From: Gp6-AA40 sp035293405
GTDB taxonomy: Bacteria; Acidobacteriota; Vicinamibacteria; Vicinamibacterales; UBA2999
Direction: 5' to 3'
Assembly: GCA_035293405.1 (NCBI GenBank)
Contig: DATDOE010000013.1
Span: 18,797 to 82,796, forward strand
Length of the DNA: 64,000 nt
Shown in pieces: positions 52,288 through 63,432 of this stretch (positions within the stretch are counted from its first letter, which is position 1; each line of letters begins with the position of its first letter). The notes beneath the pieces are model-generated. The model was not told the origin of the DNA and ran no database searches. It saw nothing but the letters and a program-made list of their open reading frames with translations. The translations under genes were made by a program, and so were the position numbers.

Positions 52288-55200
52288 TGGGCGGCTCCTT
52301 TCTCCGAGACCGGCAGACGGACGATTACTTCTGTTCCTTGACCGATGGCGCTGTTGATTGTGAGAGTCCCTCCTTGGGCCTGGACGAAGACTCTTGCGAG
52401 CAGCACACCGACACCGGTCCCACCCCTCTCCGTGGAGACGAATCCGAGCTCCGCCGCTTTGATCTGTTCTCTAGTCATGCCAGTGCCCGTGTCGGTGAAC
52501 ATGACCTGGATCTGCTCACCATTTAGATGAGGAACGGCAGAAATTGCCAGGACTCCCGGCTGTTCCTTTCGTTCGATGGCCTTCAAAGCGTTGCCGATGA
52601 TATTCGCGAATGCCTGTGTCACTTGCGCTGTATCTACCCACGCAACAATATGTTCACTCACGTCAACCTTGATGCCGATGTCGGTTCGACGATGCCCTAC
52701 CGCATCGTCGAGCGCCCGCATCACCATCGTTCGGACGTCCGCATGTTCTCGCGGTGCTTCTGGCTTGCCTGTAACGATATCCAGAGGTCTCTGAACAAGC
52801 TCTGGACCCTCTGCGAGCACCCGTGTCAGACGCTCCTGTGCATGTGCATCGAACCCGCATGTTTCGATCTCGTGCTTGAGTCCAAGCAAGTCCTGTAACA
52901 GATTGTTAAATCGATGCGCGAACTGGAATACCATCGCACCCATTGCCTGGACAGCCAGATCACTCCGCTGTTGTTCGCTTGAGGCAAGTTGCTCTCTACG
53001 GCCCAACAGGTGGCGGTGATATTTGGAGCCGATCATGTTGCCTAGGACATAGAGTTCCTCGATCAGATGCTTGTTGAGTTCGGAGTCATAGAAGGCCGAC
53101 GGCGTTTGCCAATGGAGGTCGATAACTCCGTACGCTCGTCCGGACGCTCTGATCACCACGCAGGCTCGGGATACCGTCCCATCCGTAGCCGCTTCCGGCC
53201 GATGTTCGGTGCGCTGATCGTTGCGGATCCGCGGGCGTCTATGAACTTCAGACCGATTCGTTCGAAATGAAGCCAGGATGCGCTCGTCCGGGGCCGTACA
53301 CACCACGTCATGGGCTCGAAGCAGCGGTTGGTCATGGCTGCCCAGGCATTGCAGTTGACTCTCCTCGCCGTCCTCGGCAAACCAAAACAGCGCTTGACTG
53401 GCGCCAAACTGTTCGCAGAGTAACCTACACAGCGCGTCCTCAGGGCCGGCCTGGAGGGGTAGCTCCAGCGTCTTCGCAAATCCGTGGTACGTCTCCTGAC
53501 GACGGCTATGGGCTTCCTTGGTCCATCGAGAGGACTGCAGGTCGGCCACGCCCGCTACAAGTGCGGAGACGCCTTCTGCCGCGCACTGGAGGATGTCCGC
53601 GTCAGTGTTGACGAAGCTCTCCTGGAGCACATTCGGGAGCGTCAGACGATGAAGCGTAAGGACGCCAAGGACGCGAGGGCCGACCCTGAGCGGCAGACTG
53701 ATCGCCTGAAGCCTCAAGTCGCGGGTCACTGGCCGACCGAACATCTCCTTTGAATACACAGGCGAGACACGATGCCCAGTCACCGCTTTGTGCTCCTGGA
53801 GATCTGGAAAGTGCCGAGCGCGCTCCTGAAGGGCAACGGTGCCCGTCCAGCTCTCATGCTTGGCGTATCGCGCTGCACCGACCCATCGTGGGTCCACCCA
53901 CCCGTTCTGAGCGCGAAGGACGAACGATTCGATCTCTTCTTCCCAGAGATAAAGAGAGGCGACATCGGCGTTCATAGCGACACGGAGTTGAGTCACAGCT
54001 TCTGTGAGAATCGCAGAAGGACTCTTGAGTTCGGTGACTTGCCTAAGCTGCGGGATCCCTTCAATGAGGAACTTGAGCTGACTGCTCGTCCTTTCCGCCG
54101 CCTCTTTCTTTTGAAGGTGTTCGATCAGAAGGGAGAGTCGCTCGCTCAGCGCCTCCAAACACCGCCGATGGTGATTCTGAAAAAACCATGGACGGTCAGA
54201 CAAAACAGTGACCGTCCCAGCCTTCTCTTTCCCAACGGTTCGAAAGACTGCGATGCCGTAGGACTGCGTCTGTTTGATCGCCGCCCACAGCTCGGCGTCG
54301 CTCTCTTGACGATCGTACTCATTCAGCAGCCTTTGATGCACTTCGTCATTGGATGCGTCGTTAACCATGCACGTCTCGCCCGACAGGAACGCTTCGGACG
54401 TCCGCGACTGACCTGATGAGTCGAGCGCGCTTCGAATCCCTTTGGCGGCCTCGTAGTATCGGCCGGTCCCCGCCCCTATCACGAGACGGAACTCCCGTGG
54501 ATCGGCCACTCGCACATAGCCTCCATCAGCCCCAAAAACCTTGACCGCCGCCTCAATAAGCTGTTGGACGCCCTCGCATGTGGTAACGGCCATGAGCGCC
54601 GCATTGAGGTTGTCGTCGAGCTTCCTGACGATGCTGATCTCCTCAAGGGCGATCATCTTGGCGAGCGCAGCTGCGATCGTCGTGCCGAGCGCGTCGAGAA
54701 CCAGTCGTTCGGCTTTGTGTAACCCGGTCTTGTACCGAACGTCTCCTAGATCGATTTGGAGCGCTCCAAAAAGTGCACCTGCCTGGTCGTGAAGAGGCAC
54801 GACGTACTGGCTGATAAGAGATCCATGGGAATCGCGGTCTCGGTGTCTGTTTGCTTGACCGAGCGGTTGCGAGAAGAACAATGGCTTCTTCGACGTCCGA
54901 ATAAGTTCGAGAAGCTGATTGTCGGCGAGCGGCGCTCGCGGCGCGTTCCCTAGCGCTAGGAATCGCGGGCCGACGGCACAGGTCGGCACAAGACGGGCAT
55001 TCGAATCCTGGCCGTACAGTAGCGACACCATCGCTCCCGGAAATCCCGACTCCCGCACCATCTCGAGGAGAATCGGCAGGAGCATATCTAGCGACTGCGG
55101 TGTGCTGACTAGGCGACTATTCTGTGCAAGCGCGTTGAAGCCGAGCTGCATGACCGATCGATCTCGATGCTCGTCTCCGAACACGAGATTGGACCGGCCC

Positions 55201-56486
55201 CAATTGACGAACACCGATCGGCCGGTCTCGTCGACGCCAGCCTCGCCGTCGACGAATCCCCCAACGACCGGGGAGCCATCCAGAATGCTGGAGATGGCGG
55301 CGCTGGTCTGGATGTCGTCCAGGCCCAAGGCAATGCGGTACTGAAAGTACGAGGTGCAGCTGAAACTCATGGCGCCGATGGGACGTTCGCCTCGAAGGCG
55401 GCGTTGCGCTTGCTGCACAGCCTTAACAGTGCTCTCCCGAATGGCAGTCGGGTTTGGTCGGAGCAATTCGAGCTCGGTGTGCTCCGGCACTTCGCGCAGC
55501 ATCCGTACGGGTTCGCTAGGGGCCCCGGACATCACCGCTCTGACCAGGTCGTAGTTCGTCGTCGTCTCTCCCAACAACATGATAGGAGAAGAGTCGCTCA
55601 GACCCTCGAACGGACGCTCTTCCTCGAATGACAACACGTAGCGACGATCTTCTGTGACTTTCTTTACGTGCAGCACTCGGTTGGTCCTTTCGAGGCCGCG
55701 CCCAAGACTACTCGCCATTGCGGTCGGAGATTCTAGGCGGGCGACGACCAGAGCGTCTCGATGGATGCTGCGCCCCGCAAACTGGATTCCCTGCTTTTCT
55801 CTATTCTTGTCATTAGCGGACGAGACACCCCCGACAATCGGGACCCGGTACAACATTTTTTCCGACAGAAAGCGGTGGAGTTGGTCGGGTGAGCACTTCG
55901 CCGTTGCGGTGGGAAAAAAGGCAAGAAGGGTTCGGTTCGCGTTTGGGTTTGGATCTTCCCCTTTGCTGATTCCTGGATCGAGCCTGTCGACTATTCCCGA
56001 CACGAGCTCCCTGGCGCCGTCTGACGCTGTGATTCCTGGTGCTACCTGTACGTGAACCTGCGTGAAGCGGCACGCGATGCATATAAGAACCGCGCCGTGT
56101 TCGCTGACTTTGTTGTCGAAGTAGACCGCAGCGACCGAGCTCCCGATGAGTGGCACTTTGTCGACTGAGTTGAGGACAAGAGCCTGATAGATCCCCGTGA
56201 GGAGCAGTTCTGCCCGCGCTGCCTCCCCGTATTGAGGGGATACGAGCAGCACAAATAGCTTGGGGGAAAACCAGTCAGAGTCGTGCAGCGCACGAAGTTT
56301 CCTCAGTATGTTTTGCGCGAGTCTCTTGCCATCGTCGAAGTCGTCATTACTGGACTGTCGAATGCCAGCGTAGACGAAGTCCGCGTGATTTCGGACGCGG
56401 GCGCCGCTGATCGTGGGACATGGTGAAGAAATGCTGTCCGCTTCGTCGGTAGCGCCCCGCGCTCGCCGATCCGTGGTTGCCGCCAT
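52284..56486 (-). CDS. FIST/multi-GAF sensor histidine kinase
   Basis: 1,400 residues. ATG 56486 has AAGGAG seven bases upstream, which decides against 56564. Residues 30-420 contain FIST-type sensor blocks (PLIGSSVAAVYF, VPIVGGVSSANDK, PIGAMSFSCTSYFQYRIALG and SPVVGGFVDGEAG). Three or four GAF-like domains follow (ADGGYVRVADPREFRLVIGA, ADVASLYLWEEEIESFVLRA). The transmitter has the H box VFQFAHRFNNLLQDLLG, an N box ANIIGNALKAI, DTGTGM and GGTGVGVLLARVF. There is no membrane helix, so it is a soluble cytoplasmic sensor. FIST domains bind small ligands in known cases; the ligand here is unknown. Confidence 0.9.
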   Translation of the reverse strand: MAATTDRRARGATDEADSISSPCPTISGARVRNHADFVYAGIRQSSNDDFDDGKRLAQNILRKLRALHDSDWFSPKLFVLLVSPQYGEAARAELLLTGIYQALVLNSVDKVPLIGSSVAAVYFDNKVSEHGAVLICIACRFTQVHVQVAPGITASDGARELVSGIVDRLDPGISKGEDPNPNANRTLLAFFPTATAKCSPDQLHRFLSEKMLYRVPIVGGVSSANDKNREKQGIQFAGRSIHRDALVVARLESPTAMASSLGRGLERTNRVLHVKKVTEDRRYVLSFEEERPFEGLSDSSPIMLLGETTTNYDLVRAVMSGAPSEPVRMLREVPEHTELELLRPNPTAIRESTVKAVQQAQRRLRGERPIGAMSFSCTSYFQYRIALGLDDIQTSAAISSILDGSPVVGGFVDGEAGVDETGRSVFVNWGRSNLVFGDEHRDRSVMQLGFNALAQNSRLVSTPQSLDMLLPILLEMVRESGFPGAMVSLLYGQDSNARLVPTCAVGPRFLALGNAPRAPLADNQLLELIRTSKKPLFFSQPLGQANRHRDRDSHGSLISQYVVPLHDQAGALFGALQIDLGDVRYKTGLHKAERLVLDALGTTIAAALAKMIALEEISIVRKLDDNLNAALMAVTTCEGVQQLIEAAVKVFGADGGYVRVADPREFRLVIGAGTGRYYEAAKGIRSALDSSGQSRTSEAFLSGETCMVNDASNDEVHQRLLNEYDRQESDAELWAAIKQTQSYGIAVFRTVGKEKAGTVTVLSDRPWFFQNHHRRCLEALSERLSLLIEHLQKKEAAERTSSQLKFLIEGIPQLRQVTELKSPSAILTEAVTQLRVAMNADVASLYLWEEEIESFVLRAQNGWVDPRWVGAARYAKHESWTGTVALQERARHFPDLQEHKAVTGHRVSPVYSKEMFGRPVTRDLRLQAISLPLRVGPRVLGVLTLHRLTLPNVLQESFVNTDADILQCAAEGVSALVAGVADLQSSRWTKEAHSRRQETYHGFAKTLELPLQAGPEDALCRLLCEQFGASQALFWFAEDGEESQLQCLGSHDQPLLRAHDVVCTAPDERILASFRTNRSEVHRRPRIRNDQRTEHRPEAATDGTVSRACVVIRASGRAYGVIDLHWQTPSAFYDSELNKHLIEELYVLGNMIGSKYHRHLLGRREQLASSEQQRSDLAVQAMGAMVFQFAHRFNNLLQDLLGLKHEIETCGFDAHAQERLTRVLAEGPELVQRPLDIVTGKPEAPREHADVRTMVMRALDDAVGHRRTDIGIKVDVSEHIVAWVDTAQVTQAFANIIGNALKAIERKEQPGVLAISAVPHLNGEQIQVMFTDTGTGMTREQIKAAELGFVSTERGGTGVGVLLARVFVQAQGGTLTINSAIGQGTEVIVRLPVSEKGAAQ

Positions 56487-56654
56487 AGTGAAGCTCCTTG
56501 CGAGCGCAGTTGTGCAAGGCCGCGTCCATGCCGGCGCATGGTCGGGTTCGAAGCCATGCTCCACGTAAGCTATCAGCTGCCATGGAGTTCCGCGCGTTTC
56601 AACTTTCCACGTGCTGTCAGCCAGTGTCCAAACACGGGGAGCCGACGCCCCGAA

Positions 56655-56981
56655 TCAGGGATGTTCCGTCCGACGGGAGGACTGCGCTGTGGGCTCGTAG
56701 CGAACCCGCAGCCTACCGACGATCCGCCGGTTCCGTCGAGCCCGTTCCTTCAGAACCTCTGGGCTGACCTCCGTCAAGTCGAACCAGCCGGTCGGTCGGT
56801 CCAACTTAAGTCCGCGCTCCGCGACCCGCAGCAGATCTGCCGTTGAAGGCAGAGAGTAATACGAGCAGTCGAAGGTGCTTCGGTCCTGGAAGCGCCATTC
56901 GGTCGATTCACGTGTCGCCGAGACGAAGTACTTCTCGAAGCCATCCGTCTCTCGCAGTTCTTCCCATTCAACTCGTTGCAT
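56655..56981 (-). CDS. Small protein of unknown function upstream of the sensor kinase
   Basis: 108 residues from ATG 56981 with GGAGG ten bases before it. Polar, with several Tyr and Trp (WEELRETDGFEKYFVSATRE ... STFDCSYYSLPSTADLLRVA), and an Arg-rich C-terminus (KERARRNRRIVGRLRVRYEP). I do not recognise the family. It lies 168 bases upstream of the kinase gene on the same strand. The C-terminal part could bind nucleic acid, which is only a guess from charge. Confidence 0.6.
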   Translation of the reverse strand: MQRVEWEELRETDGFEKYFVSATRESTEWRFQDRSTFDCSYYSLPSTADLLRVAERGLKLDRPTGWFDLTEVSPEVLKERARRNRRIVGRLRVRYEPTAQSSRRTEHP

Positions 56982-57012
56982 GGTCGGTGTGCCTCCAGTG
57001 ACAGACAGTAGT

Positions 57013-57028
57013 GCACAGCGAATACCAG
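57013..57028 (-). promoter_or_regulatory. Candidate sigma-54 promoter
   Basis: On the minus strand TGGTATTCGCTGTGCA keeps the invariant GG-N10-GC spacing of -24/-12 promoters, though the -24 box is TGGTAT, not TGGCAC, and the -12 box is GTGCA, not TTGCA. It is about 30 bases before the ATG at 56981. The operon downstream encodes a sigma-54 activator, so self-control is plausible. Confidence 0.4.
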
Positions 57029-57591
57029 CTTTTGAATTGCAGTGGATATCACTGAATTCGTTTCACAGGAAAGGGGTTAGATGGCGCCGGCCTTCGTACG
57101 AAGGAATGTGAGCGGGTGGTCGTTGAGGGAGTGCGAGGTCTGACAGAAGGACCGGGCTCCTCGATTCCGACGAATTCGTTCGTGCTGAATAGGGCGTTTT
57201 GGAAGGTCCATGGCAGATCAAGCCTGGGTAAGATGGTGCTCACAGAGCGCCGCATCGTCCTTCACCGTGATGGCCACGGGTTCCATGAAACGATCAACGT
57301 TCTCCAAGAAGCCAAATCCGCCACCTCCCGCGCCGATCGAGGTGCCCGTGGATAAAGACCCGTGCGAAATGGTCGTCCGCGAAGACGCTGACCTGCCCTT
57401 ACGATTTGCTACATCGATTCGCGAGCGGTGCACGTGCATCTGACGAGCTGCTCGCGTGCTGGCGGCTCGCACGTGGCACGGACCGCCCACAGCATCGAGG
57501 CACTCGCGAATGCGGATCGGGACCAATCGCGTGGGTTAGGCTCGAGCGGAACTCAGTAGACAGCGCCGTCCGCGTCGTGTACGGTCGCGAC
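57029..57591. other. Gene-free stretch between divergent units
   Basis: About 560 bases with no convincing gene. A plus ORF at 57210-57443 (DKDPCEMVVREDADLPLRFA near its end) and a minus ORF at 57218-57526 are both open, but neither has a strong start site or recognisable pattern. Base composition drops below the average near 57040-57250, then rises again. It may hold the promoter of the cytochrome gene and relic coding sequence. Confidence 0.4.
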
Positions 57592-58368
57592 ATGCTGCCT
57601 CGCCCATCACTGCTGGCCGCCCTGACATCCCTGCTCCTGGCGGCGCCGGCTGACGCACAACTGCTCGGCCAGGATCACCCCGGTCAGTACACCCAGGAAG
57701 AGATTGCCAGGGGCGCGCTCGTCTACAGCACCCAGTGCAATCAATGTCACGGCAGGGACGGCGACCAGGTCTCGGGCGTCGACCTCCGGCGCGGTCAGTT
57801 TCGGCGCGCGCAGTCCGATGAGGATCTCGCGCTGGCGATCACGCGCGGCACATCCAGCGGCATGCCTCCCTTCGCGCTGCAGCCGGGTGAGCTCATGGGC
57901 ATCGTGGCGTTCATTCGCGCCGGGTTCGACACGACGGCCTCGATCCGAGTCGGGGATGCCAAGAAGGGGCAGGCCGTCTTCGACGGCAAAGGCCAGTGCG
58001 CGACGTGTCATCGCGTGGCAGGCAAGGGCCCGCGCGTCGCGCCCGATCTCAGCGACATCGGGATGGCGCGGGCACCAGCGTCGCTCGAGCGATCCATTCG
58101 CGCGCCGTCCTCCGCGATGCTGCCGATCAATCGCCCGGTTCGCCTCGTCATGAAGGACGGCAAGACCATCCGAGGACGACGGCTGAACGAAGACACCTAT
58201 ACTGTGCAGATCATCGACGATCAGGAGCGGCTGCGTTCGATTGCGAAAGCGGACGTGCGAACCCTGGAGGTCGATCCCACGTCGCCGATGCCGGCGTACG
58301 CCGGCCGGCTCACTGACGAGGAGATCGCCGACGTGATCGCGTATCTGCTGACGCTGAGGGCGCCATAG
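57592..58368 (+). CDS. Di-heme cytochrome c, partner of PQQ dehydrogenase
   Basis: 258 residues from ATG 57592; the upstream frame to 57406 has no signal peptide until this point. Signal peptide MLPRPSLLAALTSLLLAAPA is followed by two heme sites, CNQCH and CATCH, each in a small cytochrome c domain. SGMPPFALQPGELMGIVAFI and PMPAYAGRLTDEEIADVIAY hold the axial Met regions. Between the second heme and the end lies a beta insert (VRLVMKDGKTIRGRRLNED) as in membrane-dehydrogenase-linked cytochromes of the Planctomycete/Acidobacteria type. The dehydrogenase gene starts two bases after its stop. Confidence 0.92.
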   Translation: MLPRPSLLAALTSLLLAAPADAQLLGQDHPGQYTQEEIARGALVYSTQCNQCHGRDGDQVSGVDLRRGQFRRAQSDEDLALAITRGTSSGMPPFALQPGELMGIVAFIRAGFDTTASIRVGDAKKGQAVFDGKGQCATCHRVAGKGPRVAPDLSDIGMARAPASLERSIRAPSSAMLPINRPVRLVMKDGKTIRGRRLNEDTYTVQIIDDQERLRSIAKADVRTLEVDPTSPMPAYAGRLTDEEIADVIAYLLTLRAP

Positions 58369-58369
58369 C

Positions 58370-60040
<1,671 letters not shown>

Positions 60041-60057
60041 TGCCTGTTTCACAAGAC

Positions 60058-60121
60058 TGTAGTGTCCGCCTTCAGGCGCCTTCAGACGGACTCGGAAGGC
60101 CGGCTAAAGCCGGCCACTACG
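60058..60121. repeat. REP-like palindromes after the dehydrogenase gene
   Basis: GTAGTGTCCGCCTTCAGGCG followed by TCAGACGGACTC and AAGGCCGGCTAAAGCCGGCCACTAC. Together they form an imperfect long hairpin with GTAGTG and CACTAC at its ends. It lies between convergent genes and may end both transcripts. Confidence 0.75.
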
Positions 60122-60168
60122 GTCTTGTGAACAACGGCCTAGACGCGACGCAGGAACACGCGGACGCG

Positions 60169-61005
60169 TCAGCGCTGGCACTCTGGGCAAAAATACGTTG
60201 ACCGTCCGGCCTGCGTGATGCGGCGGATCACGCCCGGGCAGCCTCGCCTGGGGCACGGCTCTCTCTCCCGTTCGTAGACGCGGAACCGGCTGGATCGGTA
60301 GCGCTCGTGCTGCCGCGCGACAGCCTCACGCAGGACATTCTTGATCGCCGTCATCAGGCGGACTGCCGCTTCGCGAGGCGCGCCCGTCGGCGTCGCGATT
60401 GTGGATGCGCGCCGGCGAGGCGACAACCGGGCATGGTGCAGGGCTTCGCTCGCGTAGATATTGCCAAGACCGGCCACCAGGCGCTGATCGAGCAGCAGCA
60501 CCTTGAGAGCGGCGCGCTTTCCTGTGCACGCGCGCGCCAGCACCACGGCGTCGAACTCGGTGTTCAGTGGCTCCGGTCCGAGCGCGCGGAGTGCCTGGTG
60601 CTCGCTCAAGTCTGCGGCGGCGATCAGATCCATCACGCCGAAGCGCCGCGGATCGTTGAACGTCACCACCACGCCGGACGAGAGGTCGATCACGACATGG
60701 TCGTGTGGATCGCTGGCGGGCGGTTTCCGGCCGGCGCCGTGTGACGCGGCGGTGCGGCCGATTCGGAAGCTGCCCGACATCCCCAGGTGGACGAGCAGCG
60801 TGTCTCCGGAGCTGAGATCGGCGAGGAGGTATTTTCCGCGTCTGCTGATCGAGCGGATCGTCAGGCCCGTCAAACGGGAGACGAAGTCTGGAGGGAACGG
60901 CCGGCGCAGATCCGGCCGGCGCAGGAGAACGCGAACGATGCGCGCGCCGCGCATCGACCGCTCGAGCGTGCGGCGTACAGCTTCGACCTCGGGGAGCTCA
61001 GGCAC
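60169..61005 (-). CDS. mutM: Formamidopyrimidine-DNA glycosylase (Fpg/MutM)
   Basis: 278 residues. The catalytic Pro2 and Glu3 are present (MPELPEVEAVRRTLE). HLGMSGSFRIG, NDPRRFGVMDLI, LLLDQRLVAGLGNIYASEAL and the C-terminal zinc finger (CPRRGCPGVIRRITQAGRST then YFCPECQ) complete the family. It removes oxidised purines such as 8-oxoguanine and cuts the strand. It stands as a single gene. Confidence 0.96.
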   Translation of the reverse strand: MPELPEVEAVRRTLERSMRGARIVRVLLRRPDLRRPFPPDFVSRLTGLTIRSISRRGKYLLADLSSGDTLLVHLGMSGSFRIGRTAASHGAGRKPPASDPHDHVVIDLSSGVVVTFNDPRRFGVMDLIAAADLSEHQALRALGPEPLNTEFDAVVLARACTGKRAALKVLLLDQRLVAGLGNIYASEALHHARLSPRRRASTIATPTGAPREAAVRLMTAIKNVLREAVARQHERYRSSRFRVYEREREPCPRRGCPGVIRRITQAGRSTYFCPECQR

Positions 61006-61020
61006 CCCGCCTATTGTCTC

Positions 61021-61338
61021 TTACACTGCCGATGGCTGCGTCATGGCTGGCACAACGTGCTGCGCCAGGATCTGCGTCAGACGATCGGCGTCCACCGACT
61101 GCGCGAGGGCGGCCAGTTGTCGAATGCCGTGAGCTGGCGGTTTGCGACCGCAATGGAAACGCTGGCCGATATCGAGGAGGCCGACGGCCATGTCGCGCTG
61201 GCCTGCGATGCCTACCGCCGCGCGGTCACGGTATTCGACGCGGCCAGTCGGCAGACGCCCCTCGTCGATCTCGTCAAGGCCGACGCCGACCGCGCGCGGG
61301 CGCGTCAGGACAGGTGTCCGATCCAGCCGCCGCACTAA
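61021..61338 (+). pseudogene. Possible remnant of a TPR-containing kinase tail
   Basis: A plus frame ending at TAA 61338 reads SWRFATAMETLADIEEADGH then VALACDAYRRAVTVFDAASR, like the final TPR-type helices of acidobacterial Ser/Thr kinases. There is no start codon with a ribosome site, and upstream the frame is mutM antisense. It is probably the 3' end of a lost gene. Low certainty. Confidence 0.35.
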
Positions 61339-61398
61339 TTTCCGGGAACCTGGAACGGCGCCATAGCCAGAAGCGCCGGCAGCACCGCCGCTGGACTA

Positions 61399-62484
61399 CT
61401 ACCGGGCAAACGACGCTTCGAGATCGGCGTAGGCGACGCCGAAACCGCGAAGGGTTTCGGCCGGACGATCGCTTTCGGCCAGCGCGTACAGGACCTGCGT
61501 CCAGCTGATACTTGCGCGCTCGATGATCGCGGTCACCGCGACGAGACTTTCGTCGTAGGCGATGAACGCACCTGCCGGCGTCAGGTTCGAGAAGCTGCCC
61601 TCGAGCTGATCGAGCGGAATTCGTCTTCCGTGCGTCTGCAGACGCCGCCGCGCGGCCCGCGCGTCGGCACCCTCGAAGTGTTGGGCAAGCCCTTCGTGCA
61701 GCCAGGCGGGAACGCCCCGAGGCGCCAGCGACGTGACCATCGCATGCGTCAGCTCGTGGACCAGCACGCTCTCGAACAGCGCCGGGTGCGCGCGTGTCGC
61801 ACCGGCCACCGGAATGCGGATGCGGCCATCGTAGTAGCCGTCCGACCATTCGGGCGCGCGCGTGATGTCGCGAAACTGTTTCTCGGTGTAGAGAATGACG
61901 ACGATCGCGTTTGACGGGTAGGCCCGGAGCTCCTGGCCAATCCGCCAGAAGGCGGTGTTGAGCGCGTCGGTGGTGCGGGCGGCCAGCGCCGCGTCGGTCC
62001 GTCCTTCGAACATCACCCTGAAGCGATCCTGGCGACGCTCGATGAACGAGTGGTGCACGTCGGCTTCCTTGCGCCAGTTCTGGAGTCCGGCCGTCAGGTC
62101 CCGATTGGCAGGCGCGAACGTCAACGCCTTCTCGTAGGTCCTGATGGCCTGGTCGAGCTCTCCTTCACCGTAGAGGATCTCGCCGAGGAGCAGCGAGGCC
62201 GCCGTGAAGCGCGGATTCACTTCGAGCGCGCGTCGCAATCTCGGCTTCGCGTCAGACGATCGATCCTGCAGGTGCGCCGACACACCTGCGCCAAAGAGGA
62301 GGACGGGCTCATCGGGCTGCAACGCGAGCGCGTCGGCAAACAGCTTCGCGGCGCGAGCGGGCTCGCCCTTCTGGATCATCTTCCAGCCGGCCTCGTTGAG
62401 CGCGGCGGCCGACGACTGGGCGCGGAGCGGCGTGACGCCAAGCCCCAGCAGGCAAACAAACGCGCAAAGGAACCTGGCTGACAT
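61399..62484 (-). CDS. Exported TPR protein with gluzincin peptidase domain
   Basis: 361 residues from ATG 62484 (MSARFLCAFVCLLGLGVTPL, a signal peptide); ATG 62520 would add 12 residues. Three TPRs (residues 30-130) are followed by a peptidase-MA-like domain: HELTHAMVTSLAPRGVPAWL followed by HEGLAQHFEG, with HExxH-like metal ligands (HELTH) and a Glu after 'GLAQ'. This matches the small zinc peptidases with short C-terminal domains. The active site is intact. It likely acts in the periplasm on an unknown protein. Confidence 0.88.
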   Translation of the reverse strand: MSARFLCAFVCLLGLGVTPLRAQSSAAALNEAGWKMIQKGEPARAAKLFADALALQPDEPVLLFGAGVSAHLQDRSSDAKPRLRRALEVNPRFTAASLLLGEILYGEGELDQAIRTYEKALTFAPANRDLTAGLQNWRKEADVHHSFIERRQDRFRVMFEGRTDAALAARTTDALNTAFWRIGQELRAYPSNAIVVILYTEKQFRDITRAPEWSDGYYDGRIRIPVAGATRAHPALFESVLVHELTHAMVTSLAPRGVPAWLHEGLAQHFEGADARAARRRLQTHGRRIPLDQLEGSFSNLTPAGAFIAYDESLVAVTAIIERASISWTQVLYALAESDRPAETLRGFGVAYADLEASFAR

Positions 62485-62680
62485 GGATGAGGCTGCTGCC
62501 AGTTCCGCTCCAGACCTCAACCGCTGAATTGGCTGGAATCAATAGGGCGAAGGACCGTATGGGTTACGGATCTGATCGGTCAGCCCACGGAAACGATCCG
62601 CCTCATGCGTGAGCTGGCTCCCTTCTTGCTTTTTCAGTCCTCGAGATTCACGAGGACTCTTGAGATTCACGGGGATTCTG

Positions 62681-63418
62681 ATGAAACGCGCCTCTTTCTC
62701 TTCGCTCGTCTTGTTGAGTGTCACCCTGGGATGTGCTCACGGGACACCCGAGACGCCACAACCGGCTCCCGCGCCAGTTGCCGAGAAGCCCGCGCCTGCG
62801 CAACCAGCCCCGGCCCCTGTGGCAGAAGCCCCGGCGTCAACAGCTAAAGGCGAAGCGGCTCCGCCCGTGACAAAGACGCCTGCACCTGAAGCGAAAGCAC
62901 CGGCTACTCCTACGGCTAAAGCACCCGCTACTCCGGCTGCTAAAACCCCGGCTACTCCTGCCGCTAAAGCACCGGCGCCGAAACAAGGCGCGCCGGTTCC
63001 CAAAGCGCAGGCGCCGAAGCCAGTGGCATCTGCCGCGCCGAAGCCGGTGGCATCTCCCGCGCCCAAGTCAGCGGCATCTCCCGCATCGGTTGCACCGCCT
63101 GTAACGGCGGCGAGCGCGACCTTGGACTTGACTGCTCTGAAAGATCAGTTGAAGCAAACCAAAGCGATCGGCCTGATGACCAAGCTCTCGCTCAAGAACC
63201 AGGTCGACGATCTGCTGGACAAGTTCCGCGAGCACCATTCCGGAAAGGCGACGCCGACGATGGCGGAGCTGCGCCGTTCCTATGACCTGTTGATGATGAA
63301 GGTGCTCTCACTGCTGCAGGACCACGACCAGAAGCTTGCGTCTGACATCGTGTCCTCGCGCGAAAGAATCTGGGGACTGCTTGCGGACCCGAAGAAGTTC
63401 GCGGCGCTCGAGGCGTGA
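62681..63418 (+). CDS. Ala/Pro/Lys-rich lipoprotein
   Basis: 245 residues from ATG 62681. The signal peptide ends in a lipobox (LLSVTLGC). Residues 25-150 are low-complexity Ala/Pro/Lys repeats (AKAPATPAAKTPATPAAKAP), then a helical domain of about 90 residues (LDLTALKDQLKQTKAIGLMT ... LSLLQDHDQKLASDIVSSRE). It could span the periplasm from the outer membrane; Ala/Pro/Lys chains are extended. Function unknown. The next gene begins 14 bases after its stop. Confidence 0.8.
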   Translation: MKRASFSSLVLLSVTLGCAHGTPETPQPAPAPVAEKPAPAQPAPAPVAEAPASTAKGEAAPPVTKTPAPEAKAPATPTAKAPATPAAKTPATPAAKAPAPKQGAPVPKAQAPKPVASAAPKPVASPAPKSAASPASVAPPVTAASATLDLTALKDQLKQTKAIGLMTKLSLKNQVDDLLDKFREHHSGKATPTMAELRRSYDLLMMKVLSLLQDHDQKLASDIVSSRERIWGLLADPKKFAALEA

Positions 63419-63432
63419 ACGAAGGAGACTCC

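Noticed and set aside
57210..57526. Overlapping plus and minus ORFs before the cytochrome gene
   Set aside because: Neither has a convincing start, signal or family; recorded only as a gene-free stretch.
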